A stretch of DNA of 64,000 nucleotides from Micromussa lordhowensis (GCA_964020085.1 OZ026597.1:14749515-14813514); one strand, 5' to 3'. Shown: positions 45,290-56,914, numbered from the stretch's first letter. Translations and numbers: made by a program. The notes: a model not told the origin generated them from the sequence alone.

Positions 45290-46480
45290 TCTCAATAAAG
45301 AAACGACCTTTTTTAATTTACAAAACATGCTTCGATATTCTCATGTCATCTTCAGTTGCAAATGAGCTTTTAACGGTTGTACATTTGAATTTTAAATTAA
45401 GATACGTTACAAAATTACGCGTCAAAACTCGCGTTACAATTTGAATATGAAATACGAGATATGCGGAAAACAAAAATAGCGCGCGCATAACAATAAAATA
45501 AAAGACAAAAGGAACAACATAATTAAAAGGAAAGAGACAAATCTAGATGCCTCAACTGCTGATTAAGGATGGGATTTTCCCACTTATTGTGCAGTGCCTC
45601 TGATCTTAATTTTGAATTTTGAGGCGGCAGAGTCTAAGATCGTGAAACATTCTGTATCATAAGAGTCGTGACAGGCCCTAGATGACTGCAGGTGCCTGTA
45701 AACATGTGAAGACTTGTCCGACAAGAGGTGCTCACGAACACGTGTATAAAGGTGGCGAGTGGTCTCGCCAATGTAGCTGGCATTACAGTCAGCACACGAA
45801 AATTTATAGACGACACGCGAACATAGACCTTGCGGTACTGAATCTTTCACGCTAAACATGTTTCTAAGTTTAAACTTACTAAAGACCAACGTAACATCTA
45901 AATCAGCTTTACAATAACGTTTGATTAGTTGTCTTAACTTAGTCTGGGCGATTTTAGAAAACCGGCCAACATAAGGGAGTTTATAGAAGTGGGTAGAAGT
46001 TTTCCCGGAGTTAGATGAGGCGTTTTGCCCAGTCTGAGAAGGATTCATCTTCTTAGAAAGATACCTGTAAGTAATCTTGTCGATGACCCGAGACGGAAAA
46101 CAGTTTTTCCGTAATAAGAAAATAAGCTTCTTAACGTCCAGATGAAAACCAGCCCAGGAATGGTTGATCCTATATACTCTGTCTAGTAATGTTGTTACGA
46201 AACCCAGTTTGTAATTCAAAGGTGCGAAGCTGAAATAATTAGTAAGAAGACCAGTAAACGTCTTCTTGCGATATACACTAGCAACGATAGATGGATGACT
46301 GTTGTCTAACAATATGCCTAGAAAAGATAATTTCCCTTCGATTTCCCTTTCCATCGTGAAACGAATACTTGGGTGCGCCTGGCGTTGATATAATCAAAGA
46401 ACATGAGCGCGTCTTCCTCATTATTGAACAAAACAAAAGGTATCATCAACCTCACTATTGCTCCAGTGATTTGGTTAGAC
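45290..46480 (-). pseudogene. Penelope-like retroelement fragment (RT end + GIY-YIG)
   Basis: The main open part is 45584-46354 (256 codons). It carries the end of the reverse transcriptase thumb region and linker. It then has a GIY-YIG endonuclease (VVYKFSCADC, NASYIGETTRHLYTRVREH, residues about 181-209), the hallmark of Penelope-like elements. Upstream, after a frameshift, a VDDTF catalytic box and FNNEEDALMFFDYINAR are visible to about 46480. After residue 250 another frameshift separates the expected KIREALH..NPILN tail. The 3' flank has a CTGAAGATGAC..TATCGAA motif (45322-45354). The N-terminal RT is missing; this is a truncated, dead copy. Confidence 0.85.
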
Positions 46481-46927
46481 GTCAGCTCACAAACTGCTGT
46501 TTATTAAAGTTCCTTAAAAACTCTATAAACACATTTTTTTTAAAGAAACAACATTTTTTAATGAAGTACATGTACTTGTGTAGCAAAGTCATGAAACTTT
46601 CTCTATGCGAATATTTGTTCAACTGTTCAACTGCCTATATCATGCATGCTAAACTCTTTAAAAAGCTGAAGCACTGTATTAAAGTCCAAAAGTAACCAGC
46701 TTCCCTGAAAGTAGCAACACAATTTCACGATTGTAGCAAATCTCAAATGTTGCAGCCCTCTGGGATTGACAACCTTACTTGAGTGACCTTAAATCTAACT
46801 GACTTTACGTTAAAAAGAAATACACTATGACATACCTTTTGAGAGGAGCTTAACATTAGAGGAGGGCTCATTTCAAACACATTTCTGTATATTAGTTAAG
46901 TTTTTGTTCAAGTCAGCGTGCAAAGAA

Positions 46928-47086
46928 CAGTGGCGGATCTAGGGGAGGGGCCCGGGGGGCCCGGCCCCCCCCCCTTATTTTGGGTAAAAAAAGAAGAAAT
47001 GACTGAGACTGAAGGGAAAATGACCGCCAAGTAAATCAAGACCCCCCCCCCCCCCCCCCTTAGCTCAAGGTCTGGATCCGCCACTG
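46928..47086. mobile_element. Short hAT-like non-autonomous element
   Basis: CAGTGGCGGATCTAGG at the left is the inverse of CTGGATCCGCCACTG at the right, with two mismatches. The interior has C-rich runs (about 10 and 19 C). CAGTGGCG ends are typical of hAT-family MITEs; an exact 8-bp target duplication is not visible. Confidence 0.7.
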
Positions 47087-47089
47087 AAG

Positions 47090-48487
47090 AAAGACGTATA
47101 TTACCCTTGCTAGTGTGGTTCGGTACGCCACAAAGCAGTCTCTTCAAAAAAGGGGTCTATTTTGTCTATAGCTAAATAAATCACGCAAGAAAATGAAAAT
47201 CATCTTTTACTGCTAAGCTGGAGGGAAACAGCAAAGTGAAAACAAACAAAGGAAAAACAAAACTGACTAAAATAAGATAAAACCAGCAAGTCAATTTGAG
47301 TTAAAATGAAAAATTCTATTGTCTGCCGTAGTTATAACAACCTTCATAATGTAACCTGAAGCACTGTTTCGTTGTATACAATTGAACCTCCTGTAGGTTA
47401 ACACCTTTAAACCCCAGGGTCGGAGAAGAATCATAAGGTGTCATCTAAGAATAGAGTATTTTAAGAAATTACACATCCTCCAGTTTATCTTTTCGTGTCA
47501 TGAATCATTAAGAAACTGAAACCATTTTTAATTACGTCATTGTGTTAGTTTGAAGAGAAATTTCCTGTTGCTGGTACAGATGTTTGATTTGGACTTCCTC
47601 ACAGCCTTCACTTCTCAATACACAGTAAGTAAAGTACGTGGTTAAATCACGTTTTTATCAAATTCAAAGCACTGGTAGAAGAAGGCTCGTTTATTTCGAT
47701 ACTTGTAAACAGAGGTATCAAATTAACATTACAAAGCTGTACTCATTTTTCTGTCATCTTGCAGACAAAGTTCCTATGAAGAAACGCTCTCGTTGTTGGC
47801 TTCTTTTCATGCATTGATAAGACGTCGGTGAGTAAACTCTTGATGTGATTTTCACGTGGAAAATAACTCTAAAATATGTTACTAAGCTGGTTTGTACTTT
47901 ACTGCTATCATGCTCGTACTGAGATAGTTCAATTTTACATCGTAGATGTTTTACTTTCTGAAGGCAGAGTATTTGTAAGATTAGATTGAACTCGTCTTTA
48001 CTTCTCATAAACCGAAGAACATCTCAGTCATTGTTTTTTGAATAGGAGAGCCTTCACCTAATGACTCTTGATTAAAAAGTAAAAGATCCCTCAGTTAAAA
48101 AAAATATATAAAGATATATATATTCTCTTGCCCTTTCGAAGGAAGTATTGTGCCATAGTGCCTTACTTTAAAAATACCACGTTTATTCTAGAAATTTCGC
48201 AGTTGATTCTTGTTCCAATCAAAAAGTGTGACTTCATGCAAAATTGGGCTTCGAACCATATTTCGTTATCTATTTTGCAGCTCAAGAGTAAAAGAAACTT
48301 GAGAACGAAATATAAAGCCACCAAGGTGGGGGAGGGTAGGGTAGGGGGCTATATAATCAGTCCAAGTCAAAAACTATAGTTAGGTAATTGCACTAGCACT
48401 TCCCCATTGAAACGAAACAAATAGGTCGTGGAAAATTAAATACCATTTTATGAACAAAATCTTCATAACAACGTTTAAAGCGTTGAG
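47090..48487. other. Non-coding upstream region of the TPR-CHAT gene
   Basis: No coding exon is convincing. ACACAG|TAAGTAAAG around 47623 could be a splice-like sequence of an untranslated exon, but this cannot be shown. Confidence 0.4.
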
Positions 48488-48835
48488 ACTATGGCCCCGC
48501 ACACACTAATGCGTTTTCGAAACGATGGGTTTTCACCGAAAACGCTTCCCGTCCACAATAAAACGCTGGAAAACGCTGTTATGCTTTGAGATTTTTCCAC
48601 AACTGTCATTTGCACGTGCGCACATGATGTGAATGATGCCATCGTTTTCGAAAATTTCTAACTCCAATGTCTACAGTAATACGATAGGGCTCCGTTTTCA
48701 AATGTCTTCACTCTGGACAGCGTTTTCAAATGTACGCGCTTGCGATCGTCTTAGTGTGAACGTTAGGCTATAACGCGTAAAAAATAATGCGTTTTTTTCC
48801 CAAAAACGCGTTAGAGTAGACGGCGTCAATAGCTA
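48488..48835. mobile_element. MITE-like GCGTTTTC element
   Basis: AATGCGTTTTCGAAACGATG, AAAACGCT and GCGTTTTCAAATG words recur in both orientations. The ends (CCGCACACACTAATGCG and AAACGCGTTAGAGTAGACGGC) look roughly inverse. Likely a short element just upstream of the TPR-CHAT start. Confidence 0.4.
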
Positions 48836-48931
48836 CAGGTAGTGAAGGCAGAATTGATTTTCCTCTCAATGAGTTAAACGGACGACAACAAATTTTGTCT
48901 CATATCTTTCAGTGTTTCTTATCCGAAAAAA

Positions 48932-51900
48932 ATGTTTGACCGAAAAAACACAAGCGAGACCTTGGATGTCGTATGGCTGGGTATCGTGGTCGCTAACTTC
49001 CTTTTCATCACTTATCGAGTTGGAAGGGCCATCGAGTTGTGCAAAGAATGCTTGATCATTCTAACCAACAAAGCTGTCATAACAGAAACAGAACGAATCC
49101 AAACACATTTCGAAGTACTACATGCCATAATTTTCAAAGGGTACGACGTGATCGGTGACTACGCCAATGCCATACAATACGGCAAAAAACTGCTTGCTAT
49201 ACACAGCAACAGGAGTGAAAAAGCTATGGAAAGAATTAAGACAAGGCTACGGCTGGCAATAATTTATGACCGTCAAAGTAACTACGGAGACGCAAGGCGA
49301 CTCTCTGAGGAAGCACTGGATATCAGTCAAAGAATAGGTGATAAAAATGTCGAAGCCTCATCCTACGAAATTCTAGGAATCGTGTTTCAATCTCTTGGTG
49401 AACATGTCAAGGCCAAAGAATGCCTTGAGAAAGCACTTGCGATCAAGAGAGAAATCGGAGACAGAGAAGGGGAACGAAGATGTTACGGAAACTTAGGAAA
49501 CGTGTTTGCATCTCTTGGTGAATATGCCAAGGCTAAGGAATTTCTCGAGAAAGACCTAACGCTCAGAATAGAAGTTGGTGACATAAAGGGAGAAGCGTCC
49601 TGTTACGTAAACCTGGGAACTGTGCTGCAATATCTTGGTGAAAATGTCAAGGCTAAAGAATATTATAACAAAGCTCTTACGATCAGAACAAAAATTGGAC
49701 AAAGAGTTCAAGGGGCAGATTACGCCAACCTTGGAAGTGTGTCTCTTTGTCTTGGTGAGTTTTACAAAGCTAAAGATTACACGGAGAAGGCACTTATAAT
49801 CACAAAAGAAACTGGCAATAGAAGAGGAGAAGCTACGTGTTATGGAAACCTAGCAACTGCGTACCACTACCTTGGCAAAATTGGGAAGGCTAAGGGATTT
49901 TTTGAGAAAGCGCTGGCAGTCAATCAAGAAATTGGCTGTAGAAATGGCGAAGCGGCAGGCTACGAAGACCTGGGAAATATACTTATTTCTCTGGGTGATT
50001 ATGAGTGTGCTAAAGAATATTTTGAGAAAGCGCTTGCGATCAGAAAAGAAATTGGTGACAGAAAAGGAGAGTCCCTGTTGTACGGACACCTGGGTTATGT
50101 TTACAATTCCCTTGGTAAATATGAGGAAGCTAACGATTGTCACGAGATAGCGCTTGCAATAGCGTTAGACATTGCTGACAGAAATGGCGAAGCCACGTGT
50201 TACGGAAACATTGGAACGGTGTTCTTACTGATTGGGGAATATGTCAAGGCTGAAGAGTATCTAGAGAAAGCGCTTTTGATCAGAAAAGAAATTGGTGACA
50301 AAAACGGAGAGGCAAATGATTACGCCAATTTAGGAACTGTTTTTCTTTATCTCGGCAAATATGAGGTGGCTGGAGAATATCTTGAGAAAGCCCTTGCAAT
50401 AACTAAAGAGACTGGAAACGCTGAACAACAATTAAACTGTCTTTCGAGAATTTCATGGTTAAAATGTTCACAAGGAGAGATTAAAGAAGCCATGTCGTTT
50501 CTCCTTTCTAGTGTTCGTAATTGCGAGGAGCTGCGACGCTTTCTTGGGGACAATGATGAGTTCAAGATATCGTTTTTAGACCAAAATGGTTCTAGTTACT
50601 GGAATTTTAGTAGATTGCTTTGTAACGCCGGAAACCCAATCAATGCTTTGTATGTTGCAGAGCTTGGACGAGGCAGTGCTCTAGCTGATCTAATGTCAGC
50701 TCAGTATTCTGTGGTAAAACAGATCTCTGCTCATCCTAAATCATGGTATGGCATCGAGAAGATCATGACAAGGGAAGGTGACTGCAGCTGCCTCTACATT
50801 TCTTATTCTTCTGAAGATGTAACATTGTGGGTTTTGAAAAGAAGCGGTGTTGTGCACTTCCGAGAAACTGAACTAACTGAAACAAATGTCTTCCCGCGTA
50901 CGTTTAGAGATTTGGATGACTTTTTTGATAAAAGCTTCAGAGGGTTTGGTATTTTGCCAAAGGAACGTTGCGAAGATCGTTCTTTGAATAGTGGCAAACC
51001 GACAACCAGTTCCTCTGAGCAGGAGGAAAGCCCCGCCGCACTTCTCCGCAGTATCGAAGAGGAAGAAGAAGGCCAAGATCACGTATCAAGCCTTTCTTTG
51101 TGTCACAAAATGATCATCTCTCCCGTAGCTGACTTACTTGAGGAGCCCGAGATCATCATTGTTCCTGATCGCTCCTTGTACCGAGTACCATTTGCAGCGT
51201 TACGGGATAAATATGGCAAATACCTGTCCGAGAACTTCAGGATCCGCATCGTTCCTTCTTTGACGACTCTCAAGCTCATTCAAGACAGTCCTGCAGACTA
51301 TCACAGTCAGACTGGTGCACTGATAGTGGCAGATCCCGATGTTGGTTTGGTGCGATACAAAGGAAAGAAAAAGAGAATATCTAGATTGCCCTGTGCGGGA
51401 AATGAAGCAGCAATGATTGGACGACTGCTGGGTGTCCAACCTTTGTTAGGAGAGCAGGCAACTAAGCAGGCGGTACTTGAGAGGATCAATTCCGTGAGCC
51501 TGATACATTTTGCTGCGCATGGTGATGCCGAAAGAGGAGAAATTGCGCTTTCTCCTCTTCGCCCTACTAACAGAATTCCTAAAGAAGAAGAATACTTGTT
51601 AACAATGTCTGACATTTCAAGAGTTCAGCTCCGAGCCAAACTTGTGGTTCTTAGCTGTTGTCACAGCGGGCAGGGACAGATAAAAGTCGAAGGCGTTGTT
51701 GGAATCGCTCGAGCGTTCTTAGGATCCGGTGCACGCTCAGTGTTGGTTGCACTTTGGGCCATACAAGACATCGCGACAGAGCAGTTCATGAACTGTTTCT
51801 ATGAGTTCCTTGTTCGTGGTGAAAGTGCCAGTGAATCTCTTCACCAGGCCATGAAGTGGATGAGAAGTAACGGCTATGCTGACGTGAGGCAGTGGGCGCC

Positions 51901-51967
51901 TTTCATGCTGATCGGAGATAACGTGACATTTGATTTTGGAAAAAAAGATAATAAGAATTTAAATTGA
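48932..51967 (+). CDS. TPR-CHAT protein, intact, 1011 residues
   Basis: A single open exon. Residues about 120-540 hold ten or eleven 40-residue TPR-type repeats with the pattern KAKEYLEKALAIRKEIGDR-G-EA..YGNLG..LGEY. A linker (about 540-690) leads to an acidic insert (EEEEEGQ, 709-715), then a CHAT domain, the caspase/separase-like protease fold. The presumed dyad is present: H863 in HFAAHGD and C910 in [19 protein letters not shown] and the terminal WAPFMLIGD motif match CHAT ends. TPR-CHAT proteins are expanded in corals; bacterial relatives act in immunity, so an innate-defence role is plausible but inferred. The ATG at 48932 is the first in frame; an upstream exon cannot be excluded. A broken paralogue lies 5.7 kb downstream. 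Confidence 0.92.
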   Translation: MFDRKNTSETLDVVWLGIVVANFLFITYRVGRAIELCKECLIILTNKAVITETERIQTHFEVLHAIIFKGYDVIGDYANAIQYGKKLLAIHSNRSEKAMERIKTRLRLAIIYDRQSNYGDARRLSEEALDISQRIGDKNVEASSYEILGIVFQSLGEHVKAKECLEKALAIKREIGDREGERRCYGNLGNVFASLGEYAKAKEFLEKDLTLRIEVGDIKGEASCYVNLGTVLQYLGENVKAKEYYNKALTIRTKIGQRVQGADYANLGSVSLCLGEFYKAKDYTEKALIITKETGNRRGEATCYGNLATAYHYLGKIGKAKGFFEKALAVNQEIGCRNGEAAGYEDLGNILISLGDYECAKEYFEKALAIRKEIGDRKGESLLYGHLGYVYNSLGKYEEANDCHEIALAIALDIADRNGEATCYGNIGTVFLLIGEYVKAEEYLEKALLIRKEIGDKNGEANDYANLGTVFLYLGKYEVAGEYLEKALAITKETGNAEQQLNCLSRISWLKCSQGEIKEAMSFLLSSVRNCEELRRFLGDNDEFKISFLDQNGSSYWNFSRLLCNAGNPINALYVAELGRGSALADLMSAQYSVVKQISAHPKSWYGIEKIMTREGDCSCLYISYSSEDVTLWVLKRSGVVHFRETELTETNVFPRTFRDLDDFFDKSFRGFGILPKERCEDRSLNSGKPTTSSSEQEESPAALLRSIEEEEEGQDHVSSLSLCHKMIISPVADLLEEPEIIIVPDRSLYRVPFAALRDKYGKYLSENFRIRIVPSLTTLKLIQDSPADYHSQTGALIVADPDVGLVRYKGKKKRISRLPCAGNEAAMIGRLLGVQPLLGEQATKQAVLERINSVSLIHFAAHGDAERGEIALSPLRPTNRIPKEEEYLLTMSDISRVQLRAKLVVLSCCHSGQGQIKVEGVVGIARAFLGSGARSVLVALWAIQDIATEQFMNCFYEFLVRGESASESLHQAMKWMRSNGYADVRQWAPFMLIGDNVTFDFGKKDNKNLN

Positions 51968-52690
51968 TTTCTTAAACTCCATTATTGACAAAGGTCCTAA
52001 AAGGAAATGATCTGATTATAACTGATCACTGGCCTTTTAAGCAGGATGTTCTTTAATTCGTCGGAATAATTTCTTAGCACTCTTTTTTTCATCGAAGGAT
52101 TTTATTTATTGAGAATCAATTTAAAAAGTTAAAGGTTAAATGAAACAAGAAAATACAAAAGAAAAAAAAAACATTCTGAGATTTTTGCGTAATGCAATGG
52201 ACCTTTATTATAATATAAGCACGTAACATGTGACAACTATACGTATCAAGATAAATACTATATTTATAGATTTCACATAAATTATTTTAAAAAAATTGCG
52301 AAATAATCCCAATAGCTTGGGCTGCTTTTAAATTTGCTTACATCTAGTTTATGATCTATGCTGCCGGGTTTGTTAATCAAGATCAAGAGACCTCCCAGAA
52401 AGACAAAACAGTTCGAACAGTGCAAAAATTTATTATGTAACTGTAAAATTTCAGTTTTATTAAATATTTAGTTAAGAGAAATTAAGCAAGGAGAATTAAA
52501 TTATAAGCAACACTTTGGTCATGTTTGAACGTTTAGCAATTGGTGATGTCCGACTATGATTATCATATATATCGGAAAAGAGGTTTCGCACTGCGCAGCG
52601 GGAGCCGTATTGAGTTATGGATGCACTTGGAAAGTGTGCTAAGCACTGAAGCTAAGCACTGAAGAACCTGGAGTTTCTCTCGCCGGAGTA
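51968..52690. other. AT-rich downstream region
   Basis: Very AT-rich, without open frames. No canonical AATAAA lies close behind the TPR-CHAT stop. Confidence 0.45.
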
Positions 52691-52695
52691 GCGCC

Positions 52696-53350
52696 TCGAG
52701 AAGCGGACTACCGCAAACTTCCGAAAGTAACGACCCTATTAACTCTCGGGGCTCGTTACTTTTAGGGGATCGTTACTATTCGGGAGTCGTTACTATCGGG
52801 GGATCGTACGTTACTTTCGGGGAGCAAAAGACGTTATATAAAGCTGGTACGACTGGGCTTTTTTACGAAATAATAAACGGAATTTTTGTGAAAACAGTTC
52901 TTTAAACATCAGATTAAATTCTTCGTTCCGGGTTAAATCTATATGCTCCTGTTAAAAATGATACAGAGTTGTCAATTTTAATTTTAAGGAAAAGTTCCTG
53001 CTGCTTTATGAAAATTCTACGGTTATTGTTTTAACACGGCGGTGCAACATGTACTGACAAAGCACGAACTGACTTTCAGAACGCTTCAGTAACATAAGCA
53101 ATACCTTTCCTTGTTGTAGAGTGTCTTAAATCAAGTGATCGTACGGTAACTTTCACCTGACTATTGACTGGAAAAATAAATATACTACTAAACCTTGGTA
53201 TCAGTATTTTCGCTGGAGGAGCGGGGCGGTTCGTTACTTTCGAGGGCTCGCTCCTTTCGCGATTTATTAGCGGAAACAACGCTTTGACATTACTTTCGGG
53301 GAGTCGCTACTTTCGGGGGGTCGTTCCTTTCCGAAGTCTACGGAAGTGCC
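52696..53350. repeat. Element with TCGTTACTTTCGGGG repeats at both ends
   Basis: The left part (52715-52835) and right part (53220-53335) are built from GGG(A/G)TCGTTACTTTCGG-like words. The outer ends ACTTCCGAAAGTAACGAC and GTCGTTCCTTTCCGAAGT are roughly inverse. The middle is AT-rich. Probably a non-autonomous transposon with subterminal repeats. Confidence 0.55.
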
Positions 53351-54285
53351 CTGATTTTGTGCTTAGCAGCCTCTCTTGTGCAGCCATGACTCAATAGTGC
53401 ACCCTCCACTGTTTGTTCATTACACTATTAATCATATAACACAAAGTACCAGTTTAGGCATTATGATGATCTCTTGTTTAATCCTCTTTCGAGTATGTCG
53501 TTGTAGTATCTAAGATAAACGATTCTGGATCAACTTTACTTTTTTCAATCCGCGCACGTGTGTGTGAAGCAAAGTAATGCAAACCGAACCCGACACTTAC
53601 ACTCGACAGAAGTATCCCTTAGAAGGTTTTCTTTTCCCGATCAGAGGTTACAATGAGAACCTCAACAGATGCTTCTACGTTATGGCTGTTGAAAAAATGT
53701 GCGTAAGTCATGTTTTTCTCGTGAAAGCCGGGTTGGAAAATGAAATGTTAATCTACAGTCTGGCAAGAGAGAGACCTGGAAAGGAGTATCCAGTCCCTTG
53801 CACCATGTGCACTGGGGCTTGGAAAATAATGACTGGTTTGCATATAATGGTAGTGATCTAGGACATCAGGTTGAACCTAATTGAAATAAAAGCTGTCTGT
53901 GATTAACGACCGATCTCAACGTTTTCCGAAATACAACATTCCTCAATTTCTTAGAATGATGTGAGTCATATTTTCACTTTCCAAGGATTTCCCATTCATT
54001 TTCGCAAGGTGACACGGTAGGAAGTTTTGAAAATACTGAGTAACGTGACACATAGGTAGAGTAGGTTCCGTAGCATGAATCATAAAGAAAACAGTGAAAA
54101 GTGACACGAGTGCAAGTGTATCAATACCAAATATGATAAGATGCTACAACTGAGTTGCCAGAGTTGCCAGTTGACTCAATACCGACACTGGGAGTACTTA
54201 CAGGCGAGGTCACACAGCAAGTCGCAGACGAACAGTTTCAAAAGGAGCAAGAAATCGCTGAGTTTATACAACGAGTTTGGTATTT
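53351..54285. other. Non-coding stretch
   Basis: A 94-codon frame at 53577-53861 has no recognisable domain. I see no other structure. Confidence 0.4.
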
Positions 54286-54289
54286 AAGG

Positions 54290-54305
54290 AATGGACATCC
54301 AATTC

Positions 54306-54348
<43 letters not shown>

Positions 54349-54432
54349 GGATGTTCGAGGCGCAGCCGAGAGCATCACTAGTTGCCTAATTGCTCTTCCA
54401 ACTATCCAAGTGCATCCCGGATTGGATGGACG
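54290..54432. mobile_element. Small foldback element
   Basis: TGGACATCCAATTCGGGATG, then CACGCGGATAGTTGGGAGAGCA, pairs with TGCTCTTCCAACTATCC, then AAGTGCATCCCGGATTGGATG, giving arms of about 40 bp. The left flank AATGGACA and right flank TGTCCATT extend the symmetry. No coding. Confidence 0.7.
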
Positions 54433-54449
54433 CACGCTAGACATTGTCC

Positions 54450-54552
54450 ATTGCTTTTATAACATAGTAAGACATTTTTCACGCTGAAAAGTCGCTTTTT
54501 TTCCACCGACAATGACGTCAGCATGATCCATCTCTACGAATCATCCATTTCG

Positions 54553-54584
<32 letters not shown>

Positions 54585-54640
54585 GCTAGCATATAGTTAT
54601 GTTATATTTCTATGTTATATTTCCTTATGATACTTTTGTT
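54450..54640. repeat. AT-rich repeat with AGCCAATCAGAGCGCGCGC
   Basis: The phrase is the inverse of GCGCGCTCTGATTGGCT in the element at 41844, so a related element or its end lies here in the opposite orientation. Confidence 0.45.
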
Positions 54641-54759
54641 CAGTTGATGAAGAAAAACCAGCCCAACTTTGAAGGTTAAATTTTAGTAGTCAATCAAATA
54701 TTCAAAAACTTGTGCCTGGATTTTCGGAGCGCAATTCGTAAGGAAAGAGGAAGAACAAA

Positions 54760-54850
54760 TTCTAACTGTCCGGCGCTTTGAAAGAGCTTTCCAACGAGAT
54801 CTTTTTAGCTTTACGAGTCTGTTCAGTACTTTTCGAGAAACAACTTTACG
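54760..54850. repeat. Dispersed repeat shared with 10374-10456
   Basis: Contains CGGCGCTTTGAAAGAGCTTT and CAGTACTTTTCGAGAAACAAC, matching the 10.4-kb copy in the same order. Confidence 0.55.
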
Positions 54851-54899
54851 GCGGGTTAGAATGCAGTTCTTGTTAGCAGCCATGGCACCTCATGTGAAT

Positions 54900-55459
54900 T
54901 AGTCATGCAGACAAATGAGAAGACTAATTATCGAAGTAAACTTGGGATAAGCACATAGAAGATAATTTTCCTGTCCAGCCCCGAGCCGATGACCTTTCTT
55001 TCCGTGTCATTAATCACGATTGCCAATCGAAGAAAGAGAGAGATTTTGGCCAAAGTGATCCAACGGCAAAATTTCAAAGCACAGCACTCTTGATGCAAAA
55101 TGTTTGCTGTATTACAAGCTCAGCGTAATTTAGAATTGTTAATAGTGAAAAGGGTAAAGTTGTGATAACAAGCAAACTGCAGGACTTGTGAACATACCCA
55201 CCGACCATCCTCGTGCACAGCTGTTGTTAGCTACACATCCGGTTTTAACTACCTCGTCTGTTTCTTTTGCTAGTTGTACAGGAGTTGTACACCACGTCAA
55301 AAACCTCCAATCGTCATCAAAGTTCAGAGTCACAATAGATTAAGGGTAATTAAATATACTGAAAGTTAAATAAACTCTAAATTCTTTCGATCAATAAAGG
55401 GACTCTTCTTTACCAAAATTTATGATTTTATCAGTGTAGCTTGTGACGCAACTAGATCA
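54900..55459. other. Non-coding stretch
   Basis: No exon, RNA or repeat boundary recognised. Confidence 0.4.
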
Positions 55460-55520
55460 GTACTCGGTTGGGTGGGGTGGAGGTTCTACCATCCGGTATA
55501 TAGATATCGCTAACTGCGCT
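55460..55520. repeat. Dispersed repeat shared with 40137-40193 (inverted)
   Basis: See the partner entry at 40137; the minus strand here carries GCGATATCTATATACCGG and CACCCAACCGAGTACT. Confidence 0.6.
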
Positions 55521-55641
55521 CCACGTTCTCTTTGGCGTAGCAATTTCAGCAATGGTCAATTCTCTCCATAAAACGCGCCTGCAGGGAATCATGGTCGTCG
55601 TATTCATCAAGATGATGAATACAATTACCATAATTCCAGAC

Positions 55642-55724
55642 AACCTCGTTCCCAGGCTCTCTCTCCTCTGCCTCCCTTTGTCGTTGGGAGAAAGACCCTG
55701 GTTGCGGCTGGTCACGTGACCACC
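55642..55724. repeat. 83-bp perfect inverted repeat, left copy
   Basis: The 83 bases, beginning AACCTCGTTCCCAGGCTC and ending GGTCACGTGACCACC, are identical to the reverse complement of 56915-56997. The sequence contains the palindrome GGTCACGTGACC. Confidence 0.9.
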
Positions 55725-56324
55725 CAGAATCTGGGTGGTAAAAAAATCTGTTGGGTGGGAGGGGTGGCAGAGTACTTTAATTGTTGCTGTGGCAAACTTT
55801 GTGGGTTTCAAAACCTCGAGCAGTCGCTAAAAAGCTACCCGCTCTATCGGGTTCGAAGTCGGATTTTGCCGATGAAGAAGGCTACATTATTTCTGCCGTC
55901 TCCAAATATAGAAGACTTTCGTTCACAAAGAAATTCGGCAGCCGAATGGAGCTCAAAATTTCCGACGGTTATCACTTGTAAAACGTCACGTACCGAATCG
56001 AAGTGAGACCAGTGGATCAGTCTCTTGAATCTTTGCGTTCGGAGGTAATTTATTTTCTTCTTTGTGCGGTAATTTGAATTTAAAAAGTACTTCTGTCACA
56101 TGGCCGATTAGCCGAGCTGACTTGCATTTGGTTTAACGCAATGTAAAATGATTTGCAGTTTTGTTGACTTTTAAAAGCCCGCGCTTATATTTCATCTGCA
56201 TCAGGTTTATGTAAGGTTATATTTAGGCAGATGTTTAAACACGATTCCTTGACATAGTCAAGAATTATGTTCTGCAAAATAGTAAATAAAACATCGTTTT
56301 ATATAGCGAACAATGTAAAAAAGG

Positions 56325-56613
56325 TAAAGTCTGCATACGAGCCAAGTGGCCCACCAGGCCGGAGCTTATCCCGGTTTCCGTGGCATGAAGCGACTAGGAA
56401 TATTTCTACTCCCCCCTGGATGGGATGCCAGTCCATCGCAGGGTTACCCCCAGCATTAAATTCGCCGGTACCCATTTATACACCTGGGTGGAGAGAGGCA
56501 CCGTGAGAGTAAAGTGTCTTGCCTAAGAACACAACGCAATGTCCCAGGCCAGGGCTCGAACCCGGAGCGCTCGCTCCGGAGTCGAGCGCACTAACCATGA
56601 GGCCACCACGCCA
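56325..56613 (-). mobile_element. tRNA-derived SINE
   Basis: The minus strand begins with a tRNA-like head having an A box (TGGCCTCATGGTTAGT, complement of 56590-56605) and a very good B box (GGTTCGAGCCC, complement of 56552-56562). A body follows with CTTAGGCAAGACACTTTACT, CCACCCAGGTGTATAAATGG and CTGCGATGGACTGGCATCCC, ending near CCGGGATAAGCTCCGG. This is an RNA polymerase III SINE, different from the one at 8225-8396. Confidence 0.85.
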
Positions 56614-56914
56614 CCACAGCGAACAATGTGCCATGAGGTTAATTCACGCAACATGCTATGAAACAGTTTACGCTTTTAAGCGTAAATTCGACCGGCTGGA
56701 ATTGAAATAAAGAGTGGGAATTCAATACGCTGGATACATACAAATTTATTTCGTTTGTCCTGTATGAAGCTTAGAATAGGACTGAAGAATTTCAAAGGTG
56801 TATTTGCCAGTGTGTAGTTTAACATAGCGACCAGTGATCGCCTTTCTTTCGCTTCAGTTGATATCGACAAAAATTATTTGTTGACTCCACCCTGGTGAAA
56901 AAGTTTGTGTCACA

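Noticed and set aside
53577..53861. 94-codon plus frame
   Set aside because: No recognisable motif, no splice support and no conservation evidence within the window.
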